Assembly (NCBI RefSeq): GCF_000830985.1
Contig: NZ_CP007151.1
Span: forward strand, 3,472,001 to 3,536,000
DNA: 64,000 nucleotides
Source of the DNA: Marinobacter similis
Lineage (GTDB): Bacteria; Pseudomonadota; Gammaproteobacteria; Pseudomonadales; Oleiphilaceae
Reading direction: 5' to 3'
Numbering within the stretch: position 1 is the stretch's first letter; every line of letters starts with the position of its first letter. Positions 20,165 to 29,489 of this stretch are shown in pieces. Made by a program: the position numbers and the translations under genes. The notes under the pieces are model-generated. The model was not told where the DNA came from. It saw only the letters and a program-made list of their open reading frames with translations, and searched no databases.

Positions 20165-21189
20165 TCAGTCGGCGATGTGTACCAGCTGCTTGCCGAAGTT
20201 CTTGCCGTTGAGCATACCTTTGAAGGCGTCAACGGCATTCTCCAATCCCTCTGCAATGGTTTCCTGGTACTTCAATTCTCCACTGGCGATGCGTGAAGCC
20301 AGGATGTCCGTGATTTCCTGATGCTTGTCCTGCCATTCAGTGACGAGGAAAAAGCGGTGCTCGGGCACGGGATCCAGAGCCTTGAGAACGTGGAAAGGTG
20401 TTTCCACCGAGCCATGTCAGTGGCGTTGTAGGCTGACACATACCCGCAGATGGGTACGCGGGCACCGTTGTTCAGCAGAGGTGCAACGGCTCGGGTAACG
20501 GCACCGCCAACGTTTTCGAAATAAACGTCAATGCCGTCGGGGCAGGCGGCCTTCAGATCAGCCTCAAGGTTGCCCGCCTTGTAATCGACGCAGGCGTCAA
20601 AGCCCAGCTCGTTAATCACGAAATCACATTTTTCCGGACCGCCTGCGACGCCGACAACCCGACAGCCTTCGCTTTTGGCGGTCTGGCCAACCACGGTGCC
20701 AACCGGGCCCGAAGCCGCAGAGACCACCACGGTTTCGCCGGGCTTGGGCAGGCCAACGTACATCAGGCCGCAATAACCTGTGCGGCCCGGCATGCCGGCC
20801 ACGCCCAGGTAGGTTTGCAGAGGTACGTTATCCTTCTGGTGGATCTTGTAGACCATGGGTGCGTCGGCGGGGAAGGTTACGTATTCCTGCCAGCCTGAAT
20901 AACAGGTCACCAGATCACCAACCTCCAGTTTGTCGGACCGGGACTCCACAATGCGGGCAACACTCTCGCCCACAATGGGCTCATCAATACCAATGGGATC
21001 CATGTACCCTTTGGAGTCGTTCATGCGCGGGCGCATGTAGGGATCCAACGATAGCCAAAGAATCTGAGCAACGACTTCGCCGTCACCAGGCGCTCTTACG
21101 GAGCGCTCTTCTATGACCAGATCCCCATCCTGGATTTCCCCTTGCGGGCGTTGTTTGAGGACTATGGCTCGATTTTTATATTCGCTCAC
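20165..21189 (-). CDS. NADP-dependent alkenal/one oxidoreductase, YncB/CurA-like (frameshifted)
   Basis: Frames 21189-20272 and 20407-20165 give about 341 residues when one base is restored at 20407-20408 (reading TDMARVETPFHVLKAL). It belongs to the MDR superfamily, leukotriene B4 dehydrogenase / prostaglandin reductase branch. The N-terminus RAIVLKQRPQGEIQDGD and LSLDPYMRPRMND are typical, as are AGMPGRTGYCGL, the NADP-binding VSAASGPVGTVVGQ, and DVYFENVGGAV. It probably reduces alpha,beta-unsaturated carbonyls with NADPH. It is divergent from vgrG, with 174 bases between. The sequence offers no sign that it belongs to the secretion cassette. Confidence 0.9.
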
Positions 21190-21363
21190 ATTGATCTCCG
21201 GTTGCGTAATGAAACCAGATTAGGGTGCAGCAGAATCAGCCTGTGGTCAACTTCTCATCCTGAAGAGGTGAACGAGGCCATTTGATTACATTCCCCTGGA
21301 CCGCCGGTATACTCACGTTCTCGCTCAGGATGAGCAGGAAATTTTTCTTCAAGGACGGAAGAC

Positions 21364-23482
21364 ATGCCCCAGGCAAGCGGATTGCAGTTCACCGCCCGTG
21401 TAGGTGAGCTCCCACCCGATGTTTTTTCTGTGGTTGGCTTTGCGCTGACCGAAGCCCTTTCCGAGTTGTTTCATGGCCGCTTGCAGCTGGCGAGTACCGA
21501 TCCCGCTATTGGCGCCGCTGATGTGCTCGAGCAGCCCGTCGAACTGTTGGTCTGGCAGGATGGCGATCCGCTGCGTCGCTTCACCGGTGTGGTCAGCGAA
21601 TTTGTTCGCGGCGACTCCGGCCGCCGTCGAACCCGCTATGAACTGGTCATCCAGCCGCCGTTGTGGCGGTTGGGATTGATGTACAACAGCCGGATTTTCC
21701 AGAAGCAACGTCCCGACTCCATTGCACGCACACTGCTGGAAGAGCGGGGCATTGTGGATTCAGTGTTTGAACTAAAACGCGAGCCTGCGGAGCGGGAATA
21801 CTGCGTTCAGCATCGGGAAAGCGATCTGGCGTTTCTGGAACGGCTGGCTGCCGAGGAAGGCTGGCATTTCCGCTATCAGCTTGGTTCAGTAGACCGCAGT
21901 GCATCGGCTGGGCTGATTTTTTCCGACCATCACGCGATGCGCCGGTTCTGGTTCCGGCCGGATATAACGCCTCTGCGGGTGGCAGTCACCGGCAGCTGTC
22001 GGTGTTCAAGTTCCGCTACCAGGAACGCGTTCGCGCCGCTTCGGTGGCGCTCAAAGACTACACCTTCAAGAATCCCGCCTACGCTCTGATGCACGAGCAG
22101 GGCGCCAGCGCCCCCAACCATCGCGACGACTATCAGCACGTCGACTACCCGGGCCGGTTCAAGGCTGATGCCAGTGGACAGCCATTTACCCGGGCCAGAC
22201 TGGATGCACTTCGAAACGACGCCAGCACCGCCCAGGGCGAAAGCAATCGCCCGGACTTCGCACCGGGCGCTAAGGTTGAGCTCACTGATCATGACCAACC
22301 GCACCTGAACCGGGACTGGCTGCTCACCGCTGTTACCCATCAGGGCCAGCAGCCGCAGGCACTGGAGGAAGAGGGCGGATCGGAACCGACTACCTACCGC
22401 AACAGCTTCAGCGCCATCCCCGCGAACCTCACCTGGCGCCCGCGGTGTGTACATCGCCCCATCATGGACGGACCGCAGATTGCAATCGTGACCGGCCCCG
22501 AGGGTGAAGAGATTCACTGCGACGAACATGGCCGAGTAAAGGTCCGCTTTCCCTGGGATCGTTACAGCCAGAACGACGAACACAGCAGCGCCTGGCTTCG
22601 GGTTAGCCAGGGCTGGGCTGGTGGGCAATATGGTTTCATGGCCTTGCCTCGCATCGGCCATGAAGTGATTGTGTCCTTCCTGGATGGCGATCCGGATCAG
22701 CCGATTATCACCGGGCGTACCTATCACGCTACCAACAAACCACCGTACCCACTGCCGGAACACAAAACCCGCACCACCCTGAAAACCCAGACTCACAAAG
22801 GCGAGGGCAGTAACGAATTACGATTCGAGGACGAAGCGGACAAGGAGCAGATCTATGTCCACGCCCAGAAAGACCTGGACCTGCTCACCGAACACAATCG
22901 CACCGAGGTCATCAGAAACGACAGCCACCTGACCGTGATAAATCACAGTTTCAGCCACGTTAAAGGAAACGAACATGCCGGCGTCGGCGGCGAAAAGCGG
23001 GAGCCTACGGTGCAGATTTCAGTCAGGACATCGGTGGCACCTGGCACAGCTCTGTCGGTGAAGTCTCCGCAAGTGAGGCCGGGAGCGAGGTTCATCATAA
23101 GGCTGGCTCCAAAGTCGTACTGGACGCCGGTGCGGAGCTCACAATTTCAGGTGGCGGCAGCTTCATCACGCTGGATGCTAGTGGTGTGACCTTGAGCGGC
23201 CCGGGCATCAAGATCAATTCAGGCGGCTCACCGGGTAGGGGCTCGAATATTGATCTGTTGAGCGCTGAGCTGCCCGCGGGCCTGAGCATGGATGGCTGTG
23301 CCGCTGCTCCTCCTGAAAAACTCGCGGAAGTCGGCCAGAGACGCAACGCCGCGGCGGAATCTGTTCCACCTCGCGAATTTGAGAAACCCCGCAGAGAGCT
23401 GATCGTCGACGTCATTGGAGGCACGTCCGCTGGTGAAGATGTGGTTGTCATTAACTCTGTAGCGGGAGAATCAGAGCAATGA
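21364..23482 (+). CDS. vgrG: type VI secretion spike protein VgrG (two frameshifts)
   Basis: Three frames join into about 706 residues after restoring a G at 21935 ([16 protein letters not shown]) and one at 23003 ([12 protein letters not shown]). VgrG forms the trimeric, membrane-piercing tip of the T6SS tube. The gp27-like N-terminal part includes [12 protein letters not shown] and [20 protein letters not shown]. The gp5-like OB fold has [36 protein letters not shown] and [14 protein letters not shown]. The C-terminus is a Gly-rich beta helix ([19 protein letters not shown]) with a variable tail. A possible -10 box, TATACT, lies at 21308-21313. The stop overlaps the effector start (ATGA), so the two are translationally coupled. 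No tube or sheath gene is nearby. Confidence 0.93.
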
Positions 23483-26400
23483 CCAATACCCTGAGTTTTA
23501 TGGATGAAACCCTGGAAAATTCGGTGCGCCGCCGTGCCGAGTACGATGACAGCAATCCTGGTGAGCTGATTCTATCGGTTCCGAAACGCGCCGGCGGGTA
23601 CATCAATCTCACTCTTCTGGAGCGTGCCCAATCGAGTGTCGAGCAGGACGAGCACCAGGAAAACACGCTGCTTCGCATTAAACCGCTGGCGGAGCTTGCC
23701 GAAAATCTTCCCTTTAAATCCGGTGGACTGACTTTCCATACCGGGCGGGCTGTTGCTCTGCTGCGCCCGGGTTATTTGTACGTGTTCCGAGGGAGCGAGC
23801 TCTGGCGTGAGCTGGAAATTGACACTCATGGGTTGATGAGTGATGTCGACCTCCAAAGTGTTCGTCTGGCCCGGGCGAAATTCGAGAAGCCCGGAAGCGT
23901 AGTCCGAGCCAGCGAAGGTGAATGGCTATCAAACCTCCTGGTGCCTGTTCTCTTGCAAGGGCGAGCTGTCATCAATGAAATTCGTGTTGCCTACAGCGAA
24001 GTCCAGTGGGACTGGCGTTACATAACTCGTCTTGAGCAGGACGCCAATGCGAGGCTCACCCGAACCAGTGGCATCGAGCATGCCTGGCCAGCCGTCACGG
24101 TCGACGACCTTGTCTTCGAGAAGGGCTATCCGGCATCGAGCATTGCGAATGTGACTGCTCTACGGGCCCGGGATCTTGGTATGGAGCTGATGCTGGAAAA
24201 CCCGGCTGTCTACCAACCTGACTTCGCAACACCTGATGACACCGAACTGTGTATGCGCCTGACTCGTCGCCTCGAGCAGATTGCCTCTGACGATGGCCAC
24301 GATTCAATGGGTATGGACCTCAACGGGGAAGCAGGCGAAGACCTGCTGAAAGAGCTTCGCAGTCAAAAGGGGGTTGTCGGTGTTTCAATCCCCGACCCGC
24401 TTTTCCAGCTGCGTCACTCATTGGCCCAGCTGCACCTCGCACTCCATTACCTCGATGCCGTGGATACCTCGATCAAGCAGAAGCCTATGGCCCACTCCGC
24501 CATGCTGATCCGACAGGCTGTATTTGATCCATTGACCCTGGATGGCAAAACCGATCTGCAGAAATACGCAGATGCCATCGACAAAGAAAAGCTTGATGCG
24601 GTGCTCGATACCAAAGAAAAGGACCACGCGGTTGCTGTCATTAACCGGCATGTGGAACGACTTCAGGAGATGATGAAAAGCTCGGTTCTGGCGGCGGTGC
24701 TGGATGATTACCGAGAATGCGGGGACCTGGCAATCTGCGAGGGATACCTGCTGATTGCGGATAAGTTGAACCTTTTACAGCAGATACCGGGGGTTCTCAG
24801 GGCAAACGGCTTTGCCAGAGAGAGTGATCTCTTCAAGAGCCTCAAGCGGTGGCTCTTTGACAGCGACTTCCTGACGGCCTGGGCACCTCAATCTCCAGAT
24901 GCTGATGACGACGAATTGTCCGAAGAGTCCAAGTCGGCACATGACCTGCTCCTGCGGCTGACGGAGGATCGTAGTGAGATTACGGAGGAGATGCTGGACC
25001 GATTGAATCTCCAGTCCCTTGCTTATCTGGAAAAACAGCTCCACGACCGCGAGGCTGGCGATGGTGGAATCGTCAAAAATATTTCGGACGCAGGCAAGGT
25101 GGGTAGCCTGGTCGCACGCGCCTTGGAGGAATGGAGCACAGCAGTCCTGAAGGTAGGCGAGCGGCTCATGGAAGAGGGCGTGGTGAGTCAGGTCGACATA
25201 CAAAGGGTGATGCAGTCTGCAGCCTCGAACTTCACTCTGGCTGACCCGGCACTTGCTGGCATCAGCATTGTCAGTCGTCGCGGTGTTGAGTCGTCGGGCA
25301 CGATTCTTGGGGTGAGAGGCGAGGGCCTGACTCGCGGGCTGACGGAGTTCGACCGGACTGAAGGCATCCTGACGCGTAAAAACGATTATCTCTACGCCGA
25401 TCTAGTCGACGATACCGGCGAGATGTTGGGTTCGACCAGCCCCTCCAGGGCGGTGGACGAACTGGAGTTAGCGATCCAGAAAGCCGCCGGTCATGCATCG
25501 GTTTTTTATGCTCCGGCGGGGCATGCGGAAGCAAAGAAACTTGGTTTGATTAGGGTCGATTTTGCCAAGAGTGTTAACGATATTGTCGATGGGCCGGCGG
25601 TCTCGCGAGGGCTTCTTGCGTTAGCAGTATTCAACTTGGCGGTCGAGTTAATATCGATAAACGCGGCACGCGATAAATGGACTGGCGAAGAACTCGCGTG
25701 GGCTTACGGGAGGGCGGCCGCCGGAGGTCTATCTGAAATCACCGCGGCATCCCTAAAGTTGTCGATAGTCCTAAACTCGAACGCCGCACAGGGCACAGGT
25801 AACAAGGTTTTTCGATTCGCAGTCAGGCCACTTTTTGACCTCAAGAATTGGTTTTTTATTGGCAACCGGTTGAGAAAAGTGGGGGCCTCGACCTTGGTGC
25901 GAACCGTTGGTTTGGCCAGTTTCACTGCTGGTGCCATCGGAGCGTCTATTAGCGGCCTCAATCTGCATAAAAGCCTAGCGAATAACGATTATGATTCGGC
26001 GACTGGGCACGCCGTTGCACTGGCTGGTGGGATAATCTTTTTCTCAAATCCGCTGATGGCCACAATTCTTGCTATTCCTGGGTGGGGATGGGCCGTTCTT
26101 GGAATGTCGATGGTTGTGGGAGGTGCCCTTTATGCTGGCCTGGCGGCGGACGATTGCTTTGAGCAGCTCTTAAAACACGGTCCTCTGGGTAAATACGAGG
26201 GCCAGGGTGATAAATCAGTGAATGATCCGGCTTATTTTGGCCAGTTACTCACTTTGCTATCTCCAATTTCTGTGACTGCCCAAAAGTATGGGGACTCTGA
26301 TCAAGATCCGGATCTCTCAAATGAAGACCACCCTCCGACCTCGGACGACTATGTAATCACCATTAAAACCCCTCTCGTAAGCCAACTGACGATCTCAGGT

Positions 26401-26847
26401 TCTCTGCAACCAAGCTTGCCGCAGAATTCGTTTAAACTCGTCGTTCAAGAGTTGGCCTATGTCTCATCGACCACGGCAGTGCCGGGTTCAGGTGGGGCAG
26501 TGCACGATTATTATCTCCGGAGTACTTCCCAATTAAGAAAGGTTGTCTCTCGACAATCTCTGCCTACACAGTCAGCTGTGAGGTTCCTCGTGAAACGGAA
26601 TTTGCATGAGAGGGCTCTACAAGGTTTCGGGTATCACGAGTCGATAATTACAGCTGTTAGGGTCGGGTTGCAGGCGGTCATTTCAACAGAACTGGGGTCT
26701 ATCGCATTCCCTTCCCCGATATCTGAAAAGTATGAACCTTTCGATATGGCTCGTCATAGTAGCCCTCCGGCGAAAAGCAAAGGCGGCGTTGCCCCCGGTG
26801 GTCAGACCGAATCCCCTTACTGGTTTTTTACTGAGGTGGCCATATGA
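23479..26847 (+). CDS. VasX-like type VI secretion effector, predicted pore-forming toxin
   Basis: 1122 residues. The N-terminal 200 residues resemble the VasX N-terminal / BTH_I2691 effector family; the marker is LLRPGYLYVFRGSELWREL near residue 95. A long helical middle region follows. Hydrophobic, membrane-seeking segments lie near residues 705-725, 800-825 and 843-890 (for example AGAIGASISGL and WAVLGMSMVVGGALYAGL). There is no signal peptide, as expected for VgrG-delivered cargo. The C-terminal 200 residues are soluble and unrecognised. It is coupled by overlap to vgrG upstream and to the membrane protein downstream. I infer an antibacterial or anti-eukaryotic membrane-disrupting effector loaded on this VgrG. 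The 3' third is AT-richer than the 5' part. Confidence 0.82.
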   Translation: MTNTLSFMDETLENSVRRRAEYDDSNPGELILSVPKRAGGYINLTLLERAQSSVEQDEHQENTLLRIKPLAELAENLPFKSGGLTFHTGRAVALLRPGYLYVFRGSELWRELEIDTHGLMSDVDLQSVRLARAKFEKPGSVVRASEGEWLSNLLVPVLLQGRAVINEIRVAYSEVQWDWRYITRLEQDANARLTRTSGIEHAWPAVTVDDLVFEKGYPASSIANVTALRARDLGMELMLENPAVYQPDFATPDDTELCMRLTRRLEQIASDDGHDSMGMDLNGEAGEDLLKELRSQKGVVGVSIPDPLFQLRHSLAQLHLALHYLDAVDTSIKQKPMAHSAMLIRQAVFDPLTLDGKTDLQKYADAIDKEKLDAVLDTKEKDHAVAVINRHVERLQEMMKSSVLAAVLDDYRECGDLAICEGYLLIADKLNLLQQIPGVLRANGFARESDLFKSLKRWLFDSDFLTAWAPQSPDADDDELSEESKSAHDLLLRLTEDRSEITEEMLDRLNLQSLAYLEKQLHDREAGDGGIVKNISDAGKVGSLVARALEEWSTAVLKVGERLMEEGVVSQVDIQRVMQSAASNFTLADPALAGISIVSRRGVESSGTILGVRGEGLTRGLTEFDRTEGILTRKNDYLYADLVDDTGEMLGSTSPSRAVDELELAIQKAAGHASVFYAPAGHAEAKKLGLIRVDFAKSVNDIVDGPAVSRGLLALAVFNLAVELISINAARDKWTGEELAWAYGRAAAGGLSEITAASLKLSIVLNSNAAQGTGNKVFRFAVRPLFDLKNWFFIGNRLRKVGASTLVRTVGLASFTAGAIGASISGLNLHKSLANNDYDSATGHAVALAGGIIFFSNPLMATILAIPGWGWAVLGMSMVVGGALYAGLAADDCFEQLLKHGPLGKYEGQGDKSVNDPAYFGQLLTLLSPISVTAQKYGDSDQDPDLSNEDHPPTSDDYVITIKTPLVSQLTISGSLQPSLPQNSFKLVVQELAYVSSTTAVPGSGGAVHDYYLRSTSQLRKVVSRQSLPTQSAVRFLVKRNLHERALQGFGYHESIITAVRVGLQAVISTELGSIAFPSPISEKYEPFDMARHSSPPAKSKGGVAPGGQTESPYWFFTEVAI

Positions 26848-27805
26848 GCGAGGCGGAAGAATTCGAGATTCGTAAGACAGCGTTCGAGGCCTCGGCTATT
26901 GCGCCGCTACCTACAGCGAACGCCAAGCGCAATCGAATGGGAGATGAACTTCAACCGACGGGCGTCTATGCGCGCATCGACCCTTTCTACAGAATATTGC
27001 AGGATGCAGAAATCGTTCAGGAGCATGAGGTCACCGATCCAGACTTTCAAAGTAAGCACTGGTGGTGGAACCATCAAAAAATTCGATTTCTCAACGAAAA
27101 AGTAGGCTTGAAAATTATACTGTTGGCGCTTCCTTTTGCCTGGGTCCTCTTTCTCTGGTTTTCCGTGCCGGTGGCAATTTCTCAGGTCGTAGCTCATTGG
27201 TTGTACGGAAGTTCTGTGTCGGATTTCCTCTACCTCCTAGCCCTATTTGGGGGCGTTGGCGTCGGCTTTGCTTGGATTGTTTTCGCGATTTGGATAACTC
27301 CTTGCACCACCAACTGGCTAATGAGCACCGGAATTGCGTTTTTCCTCAAGCCATTCGAGAAAACCATAGAGAGAAAATTCGACAAGGCTTTGGAGGATGG
27401 ATGTAGTGAGTTCAATCGTTTAACTGGCCAGGTTCGTTTCGCGATGGGACGCAAGCGATTTTTCGAAGCGCCGTTTGTGGAGTTCGATGCCTACGTTGAG
27501 CGGGTTATCCAGCACGGCGGTATCTTCTACCGACTGATGTTCGTCCATCGCTACACCCAAAAGACTTTCAACCAGACTTGGCTCAGCGGCATTGAGGCTA
27601 CGAAGGGAGAAGTACTGGCACTGTGGATATGCTTCAACGCTACATGGACGTGTCTGAACCGTTACCTGATGTGCCTCGGTTGGAACCATTTCGTCATCTG
27701 GACCCCGTGACTCGCAAACATGACAACGAGACCAACCGAAACCCCAGGTACTGGCGTGACCTCGACCTTGAGCCTGGAGAGCAAGCGAGGGCGCGGAGAT
27801 GTTAA
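26844..27805 (+). CDS. membrane protein paired with the effector, probable immunity protein (frameshifted)
   Basis: The ORF ends at 27710 with an implausible Trp/Cys-rich tail. Restoring one G at 27624-27625 gives ALWDMLQRYMDVSEPLPDVP and ends at 27805, about 320 residues. The N-terminal 85 residues are soluble. Two membrane helices lie near 93-118 (LLALPFAWVLFLWF) and 130-155 (YLLALFGGVGVGFAWIVFAI). The rest is cytoplasmic. It resembles DUF6708-type proteins seen next to VasX-like effectors, though I recall this only loosely. The ATG overlaps the effector stop (ATGA). A membrane-located partner of a pore-forming effector suggests immunity. An effector chaperone is the alternative. Confidence 0.65.
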
Positions 27806-27921
27806 GACGGCAAAATCAGTATCCCTGGGCGTCTCGCCAGTGCAAATTGACACCTCACCTTGGCAAGGTGTCCATGGCCGAGTATCGGGAACTGCGCCCG
27901 GAGGGCGCTTGGCCTATTTGA
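27799..27921 (+). CDS. possible 40-residue ORF at the end of the T6SS cassette
   Basis: An ATG at 27799 overlaps the TAA of the membrane-protein gene and opens a 40-codon frame (MLRRQNQYPWASRQCKLTP ... YRELRPEGAWPI) that ends in TGA at 27921. Tight overlap is the pattern of every other junction in this cassette, which is the main argument for it. The codon choice is plausible but the frame is too short to judge. It could also be a remnant of a longer gene cut by another missing base. Confidence 0.3.
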   Translation: MLRRQNQYPWASRQCKLTPHLGKVSMAEYRELRPEGAWPI

Positions 27922-27980
27922 TAAATCGAAAGGGGCATATTCTCCGTCTTCGCCTCGAATCACTTCGATGCGTAGATCGA

Positions 27981-28889
27981 CTACTTGGGCTGCGCAGGCC
28001 AGGACGAAGGTACAACAAAGATTCGCCTTCGTTCCTGCCAGTGGTCGGAAGCGCTATCGCGACTCAGTTCTGAGAACAGTCGCGGAATGCGGTCGACTTG
28101 GATGTCAGTGATCGCTTGTCTGGCTTCGGTGCCCGATGGTGTTGCGGACTGGCACCAGGGGCCCACCCAGTGTGGCTTGTTCAGTTGGACCCAGGTTGAG
28201 GTATCCGTTTCTTCCAGCGTGTCGGCATAGGTCCAGCAGCCGCGAAGATGGTTTTGGGGTGTTGTCGAAGGTGCTTCAAGGGCAATGGCTAACGGATAGA
28301 ACAGGTAGCCGGGCATGAATATCCGGGCGGTTATTGGGCCGTTTATTCCGTGGCTTGAAAGTAATGCCAGTGTTTCCGGCTGCTGGGTGCGGGTGCTCTG
28401 ATGATTGACCAGCCGATCACCTTTTATATCCAGTCGATCCCGGGCATTGGGGCCGTACCAGAGCGCTTCGCTGCCACCGTTGGGTACCCCCAGATAGTAC
28501 TTGATGGCAATCTCATGGTGTTCAATTCGATCGTCTGTGGTGTTGTGAACGATAAAATCCAGTTCTCCCAGCGTGTGTCTGTTGGATTGGATCTGGACAT
28601 TCTTCAGCAGGATCTCCCAGCCGAGCAGGTCGGAGAGCATTACTTCGTAGAGTCGCTCGAAGTAAAAGCCAAGCCTGCGCTGGGGAACTTCTCTAAGCAG
28701 CGCTGGTGCGGTCTCGGGGTTCTGGTCCCATTTTTTCAGGGTTTCGAGATAATCCGGGGGCAGGTAATCGCTGGGCTGAAAGGTTGCCGGCGAATGTAAC
28801 AGCTGAGGCGCAGAACACAGCCACCCCAGGTGGCGAACCGCAGGATGCTGGAAATCAAGAAGGCTATTGTTGGGGGTACGTACAGTCAT
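27981..28889 (-). CDS. DUF1853 family protein
   Basis: 302 residues. The match to DUF1853 rests on the N-terminal HPAVRHLGWLCSAPQLL, the block RLGFYFERLYEVML, and GELDFIVHNTTDDRIEHHEIAIKYYL. The last has the spacing of a PD-(D/E)XK nuclease core (E-L-D...E-x-AIKYY), which I infer and the family description does not assert. A Trp-rich C-terminus follows. It is soluble with no signal. It is convergent with the T6SS cassette and divergent from gloA, with 80 bases between starts. The function of the family is unknown. Confidence 0.8.
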   Translation of the reverse strand: MTVRTPNNSLLDFQHPAVRHLGWLCSAPQLLHSPATFQPSDYLPPDYLETLKKWDQNPETAPALLREVPQRRLGFYFERLYEVMLSDLLGWEILLKNVQIQSNRHTLGELDFIVHNTTDDRIEHHEIAIKYYLGVPNGGSEALWYGPNARDRLDIKGDRLVNHQSTRTQQPETLALLSSHGINGPITARIFMPGYLFYPLAIALEAPSTTPQNHLRGCWTYADTLEETDTSTWVQLNKPHWVGPWCQSATPSGTEARQAITDIQVDRIPRLFSELSRDSASDHWQERRRIFVVPSSWPAQPK

Positions 28890-28969
28890 CCGTCCAGAAT
28901 ACCGTAAACTGGTTGTCAGGTAAGGGCGAACCCACGCCCGACATCAGTTAGCCGTAAACAGGAGCCGAT

Positions 28970-29410
28970 ATGCAATACCTGCACACCATGATCCGTGTCA
29001 GCAACCTCGACGAGACTTTGCACTTTTTCTGTGACCTTCTGGGCATGAAAGAAATCAGTAGGAAGAGCAGCGAAAAAGGCCGTTTTACCCTGGTGTTCCT
29101 GGCAACTCCAGAGGATGAGGCGCGCGCCCGGGAAGAGAAGGCGCCAATGATTGAACTGACCTACAACTGGGATCCGGAAGAGTATTCCGGCGGCAGGAAT
29201 TTTGGCCATCTGGCGTACCGGGTGGACGACATTTATGCGCTGTGTGAGCACCTGCAGGCGAATGCTGTCACCATCAATCGTCCTCCCAGAGATGGGCATA
29301 TGGCCTTCGTGCGCACCCCCGACGGCATTTCCATTGAGCTCCTGCAAAAAGGTGAGGCGCTTGCGTCAAAAGAGCCGTGGGCCAGCATGGAAAACACTGG
29401 TAGCTGGTAG
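28970..29410 (+). CDS. gloA: lactoylglutathione lyase (glyoxalase I)
   Basis: 146 residues, a single VOC-fold protein of usual size. It isomerises the hemithioacetal of methylglyoxal and glutathione to S-lactoylglutathione in the cytoplasm. The N-terminus HTMIRVSNLDETLHFF supplies the first metal-binding His. FTLVFLATPED and ELTYNWDPEEYSGGRNFGHLAYRV supply the Glu and the second His, and PDGISIELLQKG supplies the last Glu. A GGAG ribosome site lies before the ATG. It is monocistronic by spacing, with 79 bases to the next gene. Confidence 0.95.
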   Translation: MQYLHTMIRVSNLDETLHFFCDLLGMKEISRKSSEKGRFTLVFLATPEDEARAREEKAPMIELTYNWDPEEYSGGRNFGHLAYRVDDIYALCEHLQANAVTINRPPRDGHMAFVRTPDGISIELLQKGEALASKEPWASMENTGSW

Positions 29411-29489
29411 GCTGCCGGTTCCGGGGAGCTTAGTGCTTTAGCCCCAGCTTTTTGCATCAGGATGATGCGGTTTCAACATGGAGCGTGTG

